Positions 10,400 through 22,400 of a stretch of DNA of 64,000 nucleotides are shown piece after piece. Location of the stretch: contig FWCC01000111.1 in the NCBI GenBank assembly GCA_900169235.1, positions 1-64,000 on the forward strand, written 5' to 3'. Position 1 is the first letter of the stretch. Each line of letters starts with the position of its first letter. Made by a program: the position numbers and the translations under genes. This DNA comes from Zarea fungicola. Its lineage: Eukaryota; Ascomycota; Sordariomycetes; Hypocreales; Cordycipitaceae. A model generated the notes under the pieces. That model saw only the letters and a program-made list of their open reading frames with translations. It searched no databases and was not told the origin of the DNA.

Positions 10400-13300
10400 A
10401 TGGCGACAGAGACGAACTGGCCCGCCGCCAAGGTCCGCCAAACATTTCTCGAGTACTTTGAGCAGAGGGGCCACACCGTCGGTGCGTATTCTGACCTCAA
10501 TCCGGAGCACACCTGCCTACACCATGAGCGGGTCCCAGTTGATCAGTTTTGAACATTGATTCATGCCCTTCTTCTTGCATTCCCGCGCTGCTCTACCCTG
10601 CCTGCAGACATGCTAACTACTACCCCTCCTTCCAGTCCCTTCAGGCTCTGTCGTCCCTCACAATGACCCCACCTTGCTCTTCACCAACGCGGGCATGAAC
10701 CAATTCAAGCCCATCTTCCTCGGAACCGTTGGTCAGACCGATCCCATGGCCAGCATGAAGCGTGCCGTCGATACCCAGAAAGTCATCCGCGCCGGCGGTA
10801 AGCACAACGATCTCGACGACGTCGGCAAGGACTCGTACCACCACACTTTCTTCGAGATGCTCGGCAACTGGTCCTTTGGCGATTACTTCAAGAAGGAGGC
10901 CATCGAGATGGCCTGGGAGCTTCTTACCAAGATCTACGGTCTCGATCCCGAACGCCTCTATGTCACATACTTTGAGGGCAGCCCCGAACTCGGCCTCGAC
11001 GCTGATCTCGAAGCCAAGGAGCTCTGGCACTCCATCGGCGTCCCCTACGAACGTATATTGCCTGGTGACATGAAGGACAACTTCTGGGAGATGGGTGATC
11101 AGGGCCCTTGCGGTCCTTGCTCCGAGATTCACTATGACAAGATTGGCGGTCGCAACGCTGCTGACCTTGTTAACATGGATGACCCCATGGTGGTGGAGAT
11201 TTGGAACCTCGTCTTCATGCAGTTTGACCGACAGAAAGACAAGAGCCTCAAATCGCTCCCTGCCAAGCATATCGATACCGGCATGGGTTATGAGCGTCTA
11301 GTTTCTGCCCTGCAAAATACTATTTCCAACTACGCTACCGACTGCTTCACACCCCTCTTCAACCAGATCCAGTCTGTAACCGGAGTCCGCCCTTATACCG
11401 ACAAGTATGGCAAGGACGACGTTGACGGTGTCGACACTGCCTACCGTGTGGTTGCTGACCACATTCGAACCCTCTCCTTTGCTATTACCGATGGTGCTGT
11501 CCCCAACAACGACGGTCGTGGCTATGTCGTCCGCCGCGTCCTGCGTCGTGGTGCCCGATATGCTCGCAAGTATCTCAACGCCGAGATTGGCTCCTTCTTC
11601 TCCAAGATTCTCCCCGCTCTTGTGGAGCAGGTTGGTGCGCAATTCCCCGACCTCGTGAAGAAGCAGGAGGATATCAAGGAGATCCTTGACGAGGAAGAGG
11701 AGGCATTCTCCCGTACGCTCGACCGTGGCGAGGCTCAATTCGAAAAATACGCTGCCAAGGCTGCCAAAGACAACGTCAAGAAACTCGACGGTGATGTCGT
11801 TTGGCGTTTATATGACACCTTTGGTTTCCCTGTCGACCTGACCAAGCTCATGGCTGAGGAGCGCGGCCTTGATATTGATGAGGCTGAGGTTGAGGCTGCC
11901 AAGGAAAAGGCTCGCGAGGCTAGCAAGGCTGTCAAGGATTCCACCCAGACATTCGCCAAGCTGAATGTTCATCAGATTGCTGAGCTGGAGCAGCAGCACA
12001 GTGTTGCTCGCACTGACGACGAGGGCAAGTTCATCAAGGGTGACAGCAAGGGCAAGATTCAAATCATTTTCGACGGCCAAACTTTCCACAAGTCTACCAA
12101 AGACATTCCTCCCCAGACTGCTGTGGGTCTGTTGCTTGACAAGACCAACTTCTACGCCGAGTCTGGTGGTCAGATTGCCGATACTGGCCGCATCGTCATC
12201 GATGATGTCGCAGAATTCAAGGTCATGGATGTGCAGAACTTTGGTGGCTACGTCCTCCACAGCGGATACATTGAGTACGGAACCCTGTCCACGGGCGACG
12301 AAGTCATTTGCGAATATGACGAGCTCCGTCGCTCTCCTATCCGTAACAACCACTCTGGTACGCACATTCTCAACCATGCCCTGAGAGAAGTTCTCGGTGA
12401 TGATATCAACCAGAAGGGCTCCTTGGTCGATGATGAGAAGCTTCGTTTCGATTTCTCTCACAAGGCTCAGGTCAAGATTGATGAGCTGAAGAAGATTGAG
12501 GAATTGAGCAACGCATACATTCGCCAGGCCTCCAAGGTCTACACCAAGGATGTCGATCTGGACCTTGCCCGTGAGATTGAGGGTGTCCGCGCTGTTTTCG
12601 GTGAAACCTACCCAAATCCCGTGCGCGTCGTCTCCATTGGTATGGACATTGACACCATGCTTGCCGAGCCCAAGAAGCCCGAATGGCGCAAGTACAGTGT
12701 CGAGTTCTGCGGTGGCACCCACGTCGAGCAAACTGGTCTCATCAAGGATCTCGTGATTGTCGAGGAGAGCGGTATTGCCAAGGGTATCCGCCGTATTATT
12801 GCCTACACTGGCGAGACTGCCCACAGAATTCAGCGTGAGGGTGCTGAGTTCTCCAAGACTCTTGACGCCCTCGACGCTCTCCCCTTTGGCCCCACCAAGG
12901 AGGCCCAGGTCAAGACCGTTTCACAAGAGCTGAGCAAGCTTGTTATTTCTACTCTGACCAAGGAGGAGTTTAACCAGCGCTTCACCAAGATTAGCACTTC
13001 TGTTATCAATGAGCAGAAGAAGAAGCAAAAGGCCGAGTCTAAGACTGCCCTCGACACTGTCACCAAGTACTTTGAGGAGAACAAGAACTCAAAATGGTTC
13101 GTCGGCCGCCTACCCATTGGTGCCAACGCCAAGGCTCTGGGTGATGTTGTCAAGCACTTCCAGACCAAGGACAAGGAGAGGACTGTCTATCTTTTTGGTG
13201 GCAGCGAGGAGGCTGGAGGTGTTGTTCACAGCGTGTACATTGGACAGGTGAGTTTCGCTTTTTTTTTTTTTTTTTGTATGGTCATCATGGTCACTTTTAC

Positions 13301-13496
13301 TGACTTTACCCTTCTTTAGCACCTCGCCTCGCAGGGCGTTACCGCTGAGCAGTGGGCTGCTGCCGTCTCTGAGGTTATCGGTGGCCGTTCAGGTGGCAAG
13401 GAGCCTACCCGTGCTGGCCAGGGCACCAAGCCAGAGAGCATTGACGATGGTGTTGAGCAAGCTACCAAGTGGCTGAATGAGAAGCTGAAGCTGTGA
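10400..13496 (+). CDS. ALA1: Alanyl-tRNA synthetase
   Basis: It charges tRNA-Ala with alanine and edits mischarged serine or glycine. Three exons are joined over introns 10482-10635 and 13248-13319, giving 956 residues from the ATG at 10400, matching the cytosolic yeast enzyme in length. The class II catalytic core starts at the N-terminus ([19 protein letters not shown], then [10 protein letters not shown]). The editing domain has HSGTH near residue 600 and CGGTH near residue 719, which bind the editing-site zinc. A C-Ala type domain rich in glycine closes the protein. The reading frame stays open upstream of this ATG to an ATG at 10061. The part just before 10400 is arginine-rich and looks like a mitochondrial presequence, so a longer isoform is likely. 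No second alanyl-tRNA synthetase is in the window. Confidence 0.97.
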
Positions 13497-13901
13497 ACGG
13501 CCTCTTTTATAAATTAAAAAAAAAGTTTATGAAAACTCCGAGATTAATGTATGAGATACCGATGTTTAAATGAGACTGTTGGCAAAAAAAAAAAAAAAGG
13601 GGGGGGACGTTTATATGGGATAAAATGAGAGCGAATATTCCAAAGGGGTGGATTGTTGGAAGCTCTTCTGCAGTACCAGTTGGCAAAATATTGAAAACAT
13701 TTCATAAGTCTTTTGTAGGCAGCTGTGAGTGAGTTTATGCATATGTTGTCTCTATATTTACAAGGTTATGTATCGTATTGTCCCTTGCCCCAATTCCCTT
13801 CCTAAGGCGACGTGGACGGTATTAGTACAAGATGTCTATTTGCAGTGGTGACTTTTCGTGCAGACAAGCCCTTCGCTCTCTTGCTCTCTCTCTCTCCTGC
13901 C
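13497..13901. other. Convergent 3' intergenic region
   Basis: This 0.4 kb lies between two converging genes. It holds an A-run of 14 followed by a G-run near 13586-13608 and AT-rich stretches suited to 3' end formation. No gene is seen. Confidence 0.6.
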
Positions 13902-15597
13902 TCATGCAGTGACCATAACACTCGCATTTTTATAGTGCGACAGCAACGGGTTCTCGCCGCTTCGCGTCTGCGTATCCTCCACGTAAGCCCACCGGCGCAA
14001 GAAGTCACCGTGAGACATTACACGCGTGAGTTTACCCGTGATGGCTCTATACATGGCCTCTGTAATGGCAAAATCCGTCGGAAAAAGAATATCAAAATAT
14101 CCCTGATGCACCTATTACATATAGTTTTAGCACACAAAAAGTCAAGAATCTCCAGCAGTAAAGGTGGGAGAGGCAGACTTACCAATGGCGTCGTGACAGG
14201 CACCATGCGCCTGTTGTACCGGGTCTGGACAACAGGCGCATTCAAACCCTTGACCGCCTGTGGCAGGTAATCAAAGTCAGACGTGACCAGCCTGTGCGCG
14301 GGAAAGTACTTTTCCAGCACGTCAAAGAACTGCATCAGGCGCGTCGGGATGTACTCTGCCTGCGACAGGTTGGGCGCAAAGGGCATCTTGCTCGAAAGGT
14401 AGCGCAGCGCGGGGTTGGAGGCGTACGGCTTGGGGTACGCGCCGCCCGTGGCCGCGTGTCGGACCCGGAAGAAGCGCGCGGCGACGGGGTCGAGCTCGTG
14501 CACGTAAAACTCAAAGAAGTCGCCGTCGCCGTCAATCAGCACGTGGCCCTGTAGCGGCGCCTCGGTGGCGACGTCGTACCGGATGCCGTCGTGCGCAAAG
14601 TTATCAAATACCTCCATGGCGAGGAAGAAGCACGGGCTGGGCTCGTACTGCTCCCACTCAAACACGGAGCGGTTGATGATGGTGACCTTGTCGGCATGGC
14701 CGCGCGACTCGGCCGTGGAGTGGAGGTGGTGGTCCTGCATGCGCGCGAGGGCGGGCGAGATCTCAATGACGTTGTAGCGGGTGCGGGCGTAAACCTGGGG
14801 GTCGACGGCGCGGATGTAGTCGAGGATGTTGAGCATGAGGGTGCCGCGGCCGGCTCCCATCTCGTAGAGGATGAGGTCGTGGTACGGGTACGTCGTGAGG
14901 CGGTAGTTCGAGACGAGGTAGCGGGCAATGGCCTCGCCGTAAAAGGGGCTGAAGAGCTCGGTGGGCGTGTGCCATAGCTGCCGGGTTGGGTTCTCAACGC
15001 CGCCCTCAGCAAGATCGAGGGCGTCTTCGAACTCGGTGTACCGGTGACCGACGATGCTTTGAAACTCAATTTCGTCGCGCATCGCGTTAAAGTCAAAGGG
15101 CTCGCCAGGACTGAAGATGACGGCCTGTTTGGAAAAGTAGCCGTACGAGGGGTTGTATAAGGAGTCTGCAATGTTGGAGAGCAGTTGTCAGAGATACAAA
15201 CAGTCTTTCCACAAGGGCATCCTTCGTCCTTCGTTATAAGGCACTCACCTTCAATAAAGTCTCGTAGCAGCATCTTGACTCGGCGCGGACGCTCTGTTCG
15301 TAGCTTGAGCTCTTCGAGAGAAATATATGGATACTTCGAAAATTCGTCGCTGCGATCCTCGGGTAGAATATGTGTTCTCTGCTGCCAGCGACTCTCGTTC
15401 TTCTTCATGCCACGATCAATTGACACTCTAGTGGCGTAGCTGCGACCATTTCCAGCTCTCACAATGGACCGTCGAGAGCTTCGGCTAAGGCCGTTGCATA
15501 GTGCTGTCGTTGCCGTCGTCGCAAAATGGCCTTGACATCCGCGCGGCCGTTGTCGGAACAGCTGTCGAAATAGCTGCGTCACAATTGGAGAGTCCAT
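13902..15597 (-). CDS. NDUFAF7-like mitochondrial arginine methyltransferase
   Basis: The family (DUF185/MidA) dimethylates an arginine of the NDUFS2 subunit early in respiratory complex I assembly in the mitochondrial matrix. Three exons (15597-15249, 15165-14183, 14111-13902), over introns 15166-15248 and 14112-14182, give 513 residues. The first 55 or so residues are arginine/serine-rich without acids and end in GRSYATRV, a typical presequence. The SAM-binding loop EMGAGRGT is at about residues 218-225. FLAMEVFDNFAHD matches the family's conserved post-loop motif, in which NELFDALP is the usual form. The last exon encodes FPTDF and a conserved C-terminal helix. The start is divergent from the MCY1-like gene with 351 bp between ATGs. 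Identity is firm; the methylation target is taken from the animal and yeast-relative orthologues. Confidence 0.9.
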
Positions 15598-15948
15598 GAC
15601 TGTACAAAACTCTCGACTGAGTGTGTAGTAGATGTATGACTAGCTTTCGTCGACCAGATCAGCAACGTTTTGCTTCAGTTCAAGCTTCCATCCTTTTGTA
15701 GCGGTAGGGAAGAGCATTGTTCCGGTACAACGTCTTGGGGTACTATAGTGACATTTTTTACAGGGGAGCTGGTTCACTGTGGAGGTTAAGATACTGTCTG
15801 CCTGTGGGGGAGCTTCAGGGTGTCCGGTCTCTTAAATGGCCTTTTTAGCACGGAATCGATGCTGATTTTGCACATAAGCCTGTTTCCTCCCCATTCATTA
15901 AAGAGAATGCTCTCATAATAGGATCATACTTTGTCACACTGTGGTACC
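15598..15948. promoter_or_regulatory. Shared promoter of two mitochondrial genes
   Basis: A 351-bp region separates the divergent ATGs of the NDUFAF7-like and MCY1-like genes, both predicted mitochondrial. It is the only place for both promoters and may couple their expression (inference). Confidence 0.55.
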
Positions 15949-17304
15949 ATGTCGCTAAGCGATCATCCCAAGGCATACGGTACCGCCGCATTGGTGGCAG
16001 CTTTTGCTGCTGGAATCCTCGTCACTTTGGGCATCAAAGACGCCTATCCTGACCTCGAGGACCGCTTCCAACAAAAGCACCGCCGTGCAGGCTCTCGCGG
16101 CAGCAAGGTACTGGGTCCTCGGCGCTCTAGCATATTCTGGGGCACGCCTGTGAAACTCGAGGACCATGAGGAGACGTCATTGAGCCCTTCCGAGGGCATT
16201 GCGGAGGGCGGTATCGCGGCTTGCATCGGAAACACGCCACTGGTCAAGATCCAGTCGCTTTCCGATGCCACGGGGAGAACAATCCTGGCCAAGGCTGAGT
16301 TTCTCAACGGCGCGGGCAACAGCCCCAAGGACAGGGTGGCTCTGAGCATCATACACGAGGCCGAGAAGCAGGGGCTTCTCACACCGCATCGGGGAGACAC
16401 CATCTACGAGGGCACCGTCGGCAGCACGGGCATCTCGCTTGCGACGCTCGCGCGCGCCATGGGCTACAAGGCGCACATTTGCATGCCGGACGACCAGAGC
16501 ATGGAAAAGTCTGACCTCTTGCTGCATCTCGGCGCCACGGTGGAACGAGTGACGGTGGCACCGATCACCAGCCCCGACCACTTTGTCAACCTGGCCCGCC
16601 GCCGCGCCGCCGAGCACGCCCGTCTCGCCAAGGACGGCAGCAAGGGCTTCTTCGCCGATCAGTTCGAGTCGCCCGCCAACTGGCAGGCGCATGCCACCAC
16701 CACGGGCCCGGAGATCTGGCGGCAGACGGGCGGTCTCATCGACGCCTTTGTCGCTGGTGCGGGCACTGGCGGCACAATCTCCGGCGTCGCGCGGCACCTC
16801 AAGCTGGAGGCGACGAAACCGTCGCCCTCGTCCTCGCGCCCGCCGGTCAGGATTGTCCTGGCTGACCCGCAGGGGAGCGGCCTGTACAACAAGGTCAAGC
16901 ACGGCGTCATGTACTCGGCGACGGAGCGTGAAGGCACGCGCCGCCGGCAGCAGGTCGACTCCATGGTCGAGGGCATCGGCGTCAACCGCGTTACGGACAA
17001 CTTTGAGGCAGGCCGCGACCTGATTGACGACGCCGTCAAGGTTACGGACGAACAGGCATGCCGCATGGCGCGCTGGCTTGTTGAGAAGGACGGCATCTTC
17101 GTCGGGAGCAGCAGCTCTGTCAACTGCGTCGCGGCTGTCGTCGCGGCCATGATGTTGCCGCCGGGAAGCACGGTCGTCACGATGCTCTGCGACTCGGGCA
17201 CGCGGCATCTGAGCAAGTTTTGGAAAAATATCAAAGAACTAGGCTTGGAGGAGCACGAGGCGATTGACTTGTTCCGGGAGTTGGGTCTTGCAAAGGAAGC
17301 GTGA
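15949..17304 (+). CDS. MCY1: MCY1-type cysteine-synthase-like membrane protein
   Basis: A PLP-dependent enzyme of the cysteine synthase/cystathionine beta-synthase fold, closest in layout to the yeast mitochondrial outer-membrane protein Mcy1. It is an intronless frame of 451 residues from the ATG at 15949. A hydrophobic segment at about residues 11-29 is a likely N-terminal membrane anchor. The Schiff-base lysine is in GNSPKDR (Lys127), where the usual enzymes have PxxSxKDR. The substrate loop EGTVGSTG is at residues 154-161, and the phosphate-binding GAGTGGT at about 270-276. The C-terminal SDSGxRY-type motif appears as CDSGTRHLSKFW. Loop sequence and anchor separate it from the soluble O-acetylserine sulfhydrylases. 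The true substrate is not established from sequence. Confidence 0.9.
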   Translation: MSLSDHPKAYGTAALVAAFAAGILVTLGIKDAYPDLEDRFQQKHRRAGSRGSKVLGPRRSSIFWGTPVKLEDHEETSLSPSEGIAEGGIAACIGNTPLVKIQSLSDATGRTILAKAEFLNGAGNSPKDRVALSIIHEAEKQGLLTPHRGDTIYEGTVGSTGISLATLARAMGYKAHICMPDDQSMEKSDLLLHLGATVERVTVAPITSPDHFVNLARRRAAEHARLAKDGSKGFFADQFESPANWQAHATTTGPEIWRQTGGLIDAFVAGAGTGGTISGVARHLKLEATKPSPSSSRPPVRIVLADPQGSGLYNKVKHGVMYSATEREGTRRRQQVDSMVEGIGVNRVTDNFEAGRDLIDDAVKVTDEQACRMARWLVEKDGIFVGSSSSVNCVAAVVAAMMLPPGSTVVTMLCDSGTRHLSKFWKNIKELGLEEHEAIDLFRELGLAKEA

Positions 17305-17689
17305 TTTTTGGTCGAAATCAAAGTTCATGCTATGTAGAATTATGAAATCAATATACCCCTAGCAGTTTCATTTCAGCTGTAGTGTTATCTTTTTGTTTCT
17401 TGGTTCAAAGTGGGCATCACACAGCAGCGAAACCGATGAAGATTGCCAGAAGAGAATTGCTGCTTGTCAATTCTGTCAAGTGTACATGGATTATGTTTCT
17501 GAAAACTAGCAAGCAATATTTCCTTTGCGTTTTTGACCCCCAAACTCCACCAAAAATAGAAAAACAAATAACATCCAAGGTCGATTACTCCGCTTCTCCT
17601 TGATATGAACAGCTGCCCGAAAGGAGCGTTAAGGTATGGACACGAAGAGAATATAAGAAATGATGCTCAGTTTCGCCGTACACTAAGAT
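17305..17689. other. Convergent 3' intergenic region MCY1/TFIIS
   Basis: These 385 bp lie between the stop codons of two converging genes, are AT-rich, and hold no supported gene. Confidence 0.6.
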
Positions 17690-18903
17690 TTAAGAAAACT
17701 GCAAAAGCCATGTTAGCAAAAGATGACTCTCGAGAGAGCATAGGTGTATCAATAGTGAAGCATACCTTCCAGCGATTACCACAATTCATACACTCGCAAA
17801 ATGTCGTCATCGGTTCATCTGCTGCGCGTGTCTGCGCCTGTGTATAGCTGACCTTTTTCTCCTTGCATTTGCCGCACTGGAGACTATCACTGATGCTCTT
17901 TTCTCCCATAGGCACTTGCGCCTTGAGCATATTCTCCTTTTCCAACTCAATCTCTTTTTTGCGCTGATCGTCGCTCTTGAGGTCATCATCCGTCATGGCG
18001 ACAAAGCGTGCCGGCGGGATCTCGCTCGCCATGACGCTCTGACCCAACGCCCGGTTCGACTTGTTCTTGAGATTGGTGAAGAGGGAGCGAATCTTCTTCT
18101 TGTACTCGATGCCTTCGCCCTTGAAGTGCGCAAATGCAGCAGCCTCGACGGCGACGGCCTTGGCGAGCACGTCCGACTCGGAAATGGTGGAGCGGTAGGC
18201 GAGGCCGTTGTAGATGAGGCCGATGCAGTTGTTGCGGACAGAGGACTCCGTGCGTTTAATATCCACACCGTCGGCGTCGTATTTGCGCGTTTCGGGGTCG
18301 CCGCTGTACTTTTTGGAGCTGCCGCCTGAGGTAGCGGAGGCGGGTGCAGTGGCAGCGGCCGCCGCGGCGGGAGGAGAGGAAGCTGTGCCGGAGGCCGGGG
18401 ACCCAAGTTTTGATTTTTGGAGCTTGGAGTTCTTTTCCTGCTCGACTAGCCTCTTCCACTTAGTCACGAGCTCGGCAGCGGCGCGCGCAATTTCCTTGTT
18501 GGCGTTGGACCGCAGCTTTCCAACGAAAACGCCTGCTCTGGTAGCCTATTACAACGCAGCAAACGAGAATTTAGTTAGCATCAAAACGAGAAGCAAGTCT
18601 GCCTCGCCGCGGGAAAGAAAACAAGAAGACATAAATAGAGAGGGGTAAATGTGCGACAGTGTCCCTAGCAAGCAATCGGAAATGCTTTCCGCACGTTTGC
18701 GCCGCAGTCTCGTATGTTTGTCCTCCATTCTTTCATTCCCGTCTCACGTAGCGATAGTTTCAACGTACACGAAGCATCTCCTCGGTTGGCGCAGCATCTT
18801 TCTTCAGCGAATCGAGTAGTCGCAGAGCATTTTCGGGCGCCTCGTTTGCAGCAACGCTCTTCGTGAGTGCCTTTATGCGCGTCTCGAGCTCTCGTTGATC
18901 CAT
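17690..18903 (-). CDS. DST1: Transcription elongation factor TFIIS
   Basis: It rescues backtracked RNA polymerase II by stimulating transcript cleavage. Three exons (18903-18769, 18545-17766, 17698-17690), over introns 18546-18768 and 17699-17765, give 307 residues. The N-terminal LW/TFIIS-N helical bundle is at about 1-80. An alanine/serine/proline linker follows, then the central polymerase-binding domain (around 125-240). The zinc ribbon has CGKC and CECMNC cysteine pairs with the catalytic acidic pair in RAADEPMTTF. The last exon is only 9 nt and supplies the Phe-Ser end after RWK, completing the family's NRWKF ending. Without this splice the protein would read into an unrelated tail. Family identity is certain. 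Confidence 0.95.
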
Positions 18904-19494
18904 AACGAGAGAGGGGCGGGAAAGAATTTAATAAGAAAAAAAAAAGAAAAAAAAAAGAAAGAAAAAAGGCAATGAGAAGAGAATGCGCCTGATGCGGCAA
19001 TGACGGAGGATTAGTACTGCGGTCGGTTGTGCAAGGGAAACAAAACGAAGAGCAGAACAGAAAGCAGGGTTGGTGGTGTTCGTTTTCAACTTCGGGGTTA
19101 ATTTGTTAAATGCTTTGGACACCGCGAACGGGGTTCCTTCCAGAAGTGAAGAGGAAAACGCGCCAGCATTGTTAGCCGGCGTTTAGGCGAGATCGTCATA
19201 GTGTGATTGCGTTATGTGGGGCAAACTTGTGACTACTTGCCTGTTAGAGCCATTTCAACGGCCGCGTTGATATTACCCGCCAACTGTAAATTTTAGGCAA
19301 GGTCTGTGAGGCCAGACTCTACCAGGGGCATGAAATATTGAAATGGATTTTCTTGAATCGCTGGAATCGCTGGACTGAGAATGAGTAATTCCTCCCGTCT
19401 GGGAATCAAAGCTCACATTCAGCTTCACAATGTGTTGGCATTGCAAGTGCCTTCTTAATGTTCTATGTGTATATTTTAATTTCCAACATGTATT
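18904..19494. other. Upstream region of TFIIS, downstream of RAD2
   Basis: A 591-bp stretch has an AAAAAG-rich purine tract just upstream of the TFIIS start (18929-18966; a pyrimidine tract on the coding strand), as in many fungal core promoters. No gene is seen. Confidence 0.5.
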
Positions 19495-22400
19495 TCAACG
19501 CCGCTGTCGCTTGCTGCCTTGCTGATGCGGTCCTGCATCGACATCAACCGCCGTATTCTTTCTCAACTTATCCACAGCTGCCGCCATTCTCTTACTCGCA
19601 CCCCCTGTCTGGCGCGGGGCAAACGCCTCCCTTGCACCAGCACCCACGCCACCACCAAAGTACCTCGTAATGTTGCTCTGTGTGCCTTCCACTTCGCGCT
19701 TGTTCATGTCACGAATCACAGGCACGAGTACCTCATCTGTTCTCTCCTGACTCCATCCAATTGTGGCCATGAGAAACTGTCGCAGGCCCTCGAGGTCCGG
19801 CGCGCCCCACTGGAAGGCTTCCGTGCTGCTGTCAACCTCAGGTTTCAGGTACGCCTCATCCACGGCACGGTTCGGAAACCCAGGCGGGAGAAAAAGCTTT
19901 GTGGCCTGCGCCCGACGGAACTTCTTGCGAAACGGCGAGCTGGCATCTTCGGCTTTGGGACGTGTTTGCGACTGGACGGCCTCCCACCAAGCGCGAAACT
20001 CACTTAGACCATCCTTGCCTGGGAACTCGGAGATGATTTCCACAGCCGTGACAGGACCGACACCAGGGAGGCCTTCAGTATAGTCAGATCCCAAGAGGTG
20101 TGCGAGGGAGATGAGCTGCTGTCGCGAAAGGGAAAGATCTTTTTCAAGTTCATTGCCAATATAGCACTCTACAAACTTGTTGCTGTTGAACATGTTTTTA
20201 AACACGCGCGTGCCGCCAAACAGAAAAGTATCAGAGTCATCGGTAACGATGCCGTCCACCATGCCCAGTCGGACCAGCTCGGCACACTGTGCTTCAGCTT
20301 CCATGGGCGCCGTTATGTAAGGGATGCCAAACAACCGCAGAAGCGATTGGCACTCGGATACCATGACCTGCGTGACTTCATCAGCATCGCGGCGATCCTT
20401 CTTTTGCTGGTTCCGCAACTGCCGCAGCTCTTGGTCGTAGTCTTTGCGGTTTTGTTCCATGGATTTCTGATTGAGTTCGCTAGCGAAGCGTGCGTGTTCC
20501 AGTGCCTCTTCGGCCATTTGCACTAGCAGTTCTTCTTCCTCTGGATCACTGTACTCGTCTTCATCTGCGCCACCGTCACCAAAAAGATCGTCATCGTCGA
20601 TGGCTACTGGCGCTGATGCAAGTGGTACAAGGGCGGTGCTACTTTCTGTATCCTGCGGCTCTGTCGCTGCGAATTGTTCAACAGCTTGAACTAATTCAAT
20701 ATCTTCAAATTCCGGTTCTGGAGATTCAGCAGCCTCTGCCATTGCCGGCACCTGTTCCACCAAGACAAGATCCGTCGTAGTAGATTCCTGCACAGGCGCG
20801 TCTTCTTGAGCTTCTGCTTGTACTGATGCTTCTACTTCCGGGCTAGGGGATGGTGGTACTTCAATGATTTGGATATCGCTGCCATCATCGGAATCGGAAT
20901 CAATCGTGATTAACCGATTCTGAATTGCCTTTATTTGTCTTTTTTCCTCCTCTTCGGCATCTTCTCTATCTTGTGCATTGATTTCTCTCTCCGCGTCTTG
21001 TTGCTTCTTTAGCGAATCCCTGATATCTGTGTTGTCGGCCAGCCACGGCGGCAACTCTGGGCCTTCATTATCTTGGCCGTCAGCAGTAAATCCACCAGCC
21101 ATGTCACCAAGCTCTTCTTCACTCTTCTCGTCAACATTATCGGTACCAGATGCACCGCTCACTCCACCATGTGGTGTTGGCGCAGCAGTGGCGGCTTTTG
21201 ATTTGCCAAACAGTGACGATCCCCAACTGAGTTTCGGAAAAGGAAGCGGCCCATCAAAGGGGTTCTTTTTATTTTCTAGAATAGGACGTGAGGCTGGCAC
21301 AGCCTGCTTCTTGGCTTTGCGAGATCGCGCCATGATGGCCTGCATATCCTCGTCGCTGTCGCTGTTCTCGGCATCGAGCGGCTTTTCCTGCCGCTTGGGC
21401 ACTGCAGCATTGGCTCTGTTGTTGACAATGTGCGCAATCATGGAACCGCTGTGCGATGTTAAGGGCTTTGCCGCTTCCACGGCTTTTTGTGTCCACTCTG
21501 GCTCCTCACCAATAGGCACCTCTTCGAATAAGTCATCCTCTTCGGTGGACTTTTCTCTCGCCCCATGTTGATTTTGCAACGAGAGAGCAATGGCAAAGTT
21601 CAAGTCATCTTCTTCTTCAGGGTGGATGTGTTGTGCGTCTTGTGTGTCATTTTCAGCTGGCGGTATTTCTGCAGGCCCACCAACAAACAGAGAGCCCTCC
21701 TCCTCCGCATTGGAAGCTTCTCTATGTCCTGCATAGAACTGCTGCCGACGGGAAGAGATGTCACGCGCAGATTCAAGACTGGTGGTAGTGGATTCATATT
21801 TTGGTAAGCGGTTTAAGCCTTGGATTGGGACATCCTCAAAGTCATCCATGTCATCCTCATCTTCATCTTGGTCTTCCTTCGTTTGGTACCGAATATCAAT
21901 GGCATCGACATCAATCGGCTTATGTGCTTCACCAATATCTTTCTCTTTACTGACAACGCCAAGGGCCCAGCCACCCTCAGCGCCTTCATTTTTAACAAGA
22001 ATATACTCCCTGTCCTTTTCACCCGCCACTCGCGAGTTGACAGCCAGTGTCAGGTCCGTGCCCGTCATGCCGACCTCGTACATGAGACGCTGGGTAAGGT
22101 GATTTCGCTCCTTGACACGTTCAATCTGAAACCGCGAGAAAGCCATGCGGTCCGGGAACATGTCGTCGAGCTGGTCTTTGCTCAGCCCCATTCTCAGACG
22201 GCTACGTAGCCTGGCGGCGTTGAGGATGTTGTATCGATCTGGAGGGGGCAGGCTCTTGAAGAATTCGCCGTCGAAATCAATCTTGCTGAAGTCGTACAGG
22301 TTAATGTCCTCCCCATCGTTGAACTGACGGGCGTACTCCTCCAACTCCTCGACGCTCATAATGCGAGGGTCTTCAGGTCTACCCATCGATGCGATGCTGC

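Noticed and set aside
11808..12824. Long minus-strand open frame (338 codons) inside the alanyl-tRNA synthetase gene
   Set aside because: It is antisense to a well-supported enzyme, lacks a recognisable product, and is explained by the codon bias of the sense gene.
16177..17208. Long minus-strand open frame antisense to the MCY1-like gene
   Set aside because: It has no ATG at its start and an arginine/alanine-rich translation typical of the reverse of a GC-rich coding sequence.
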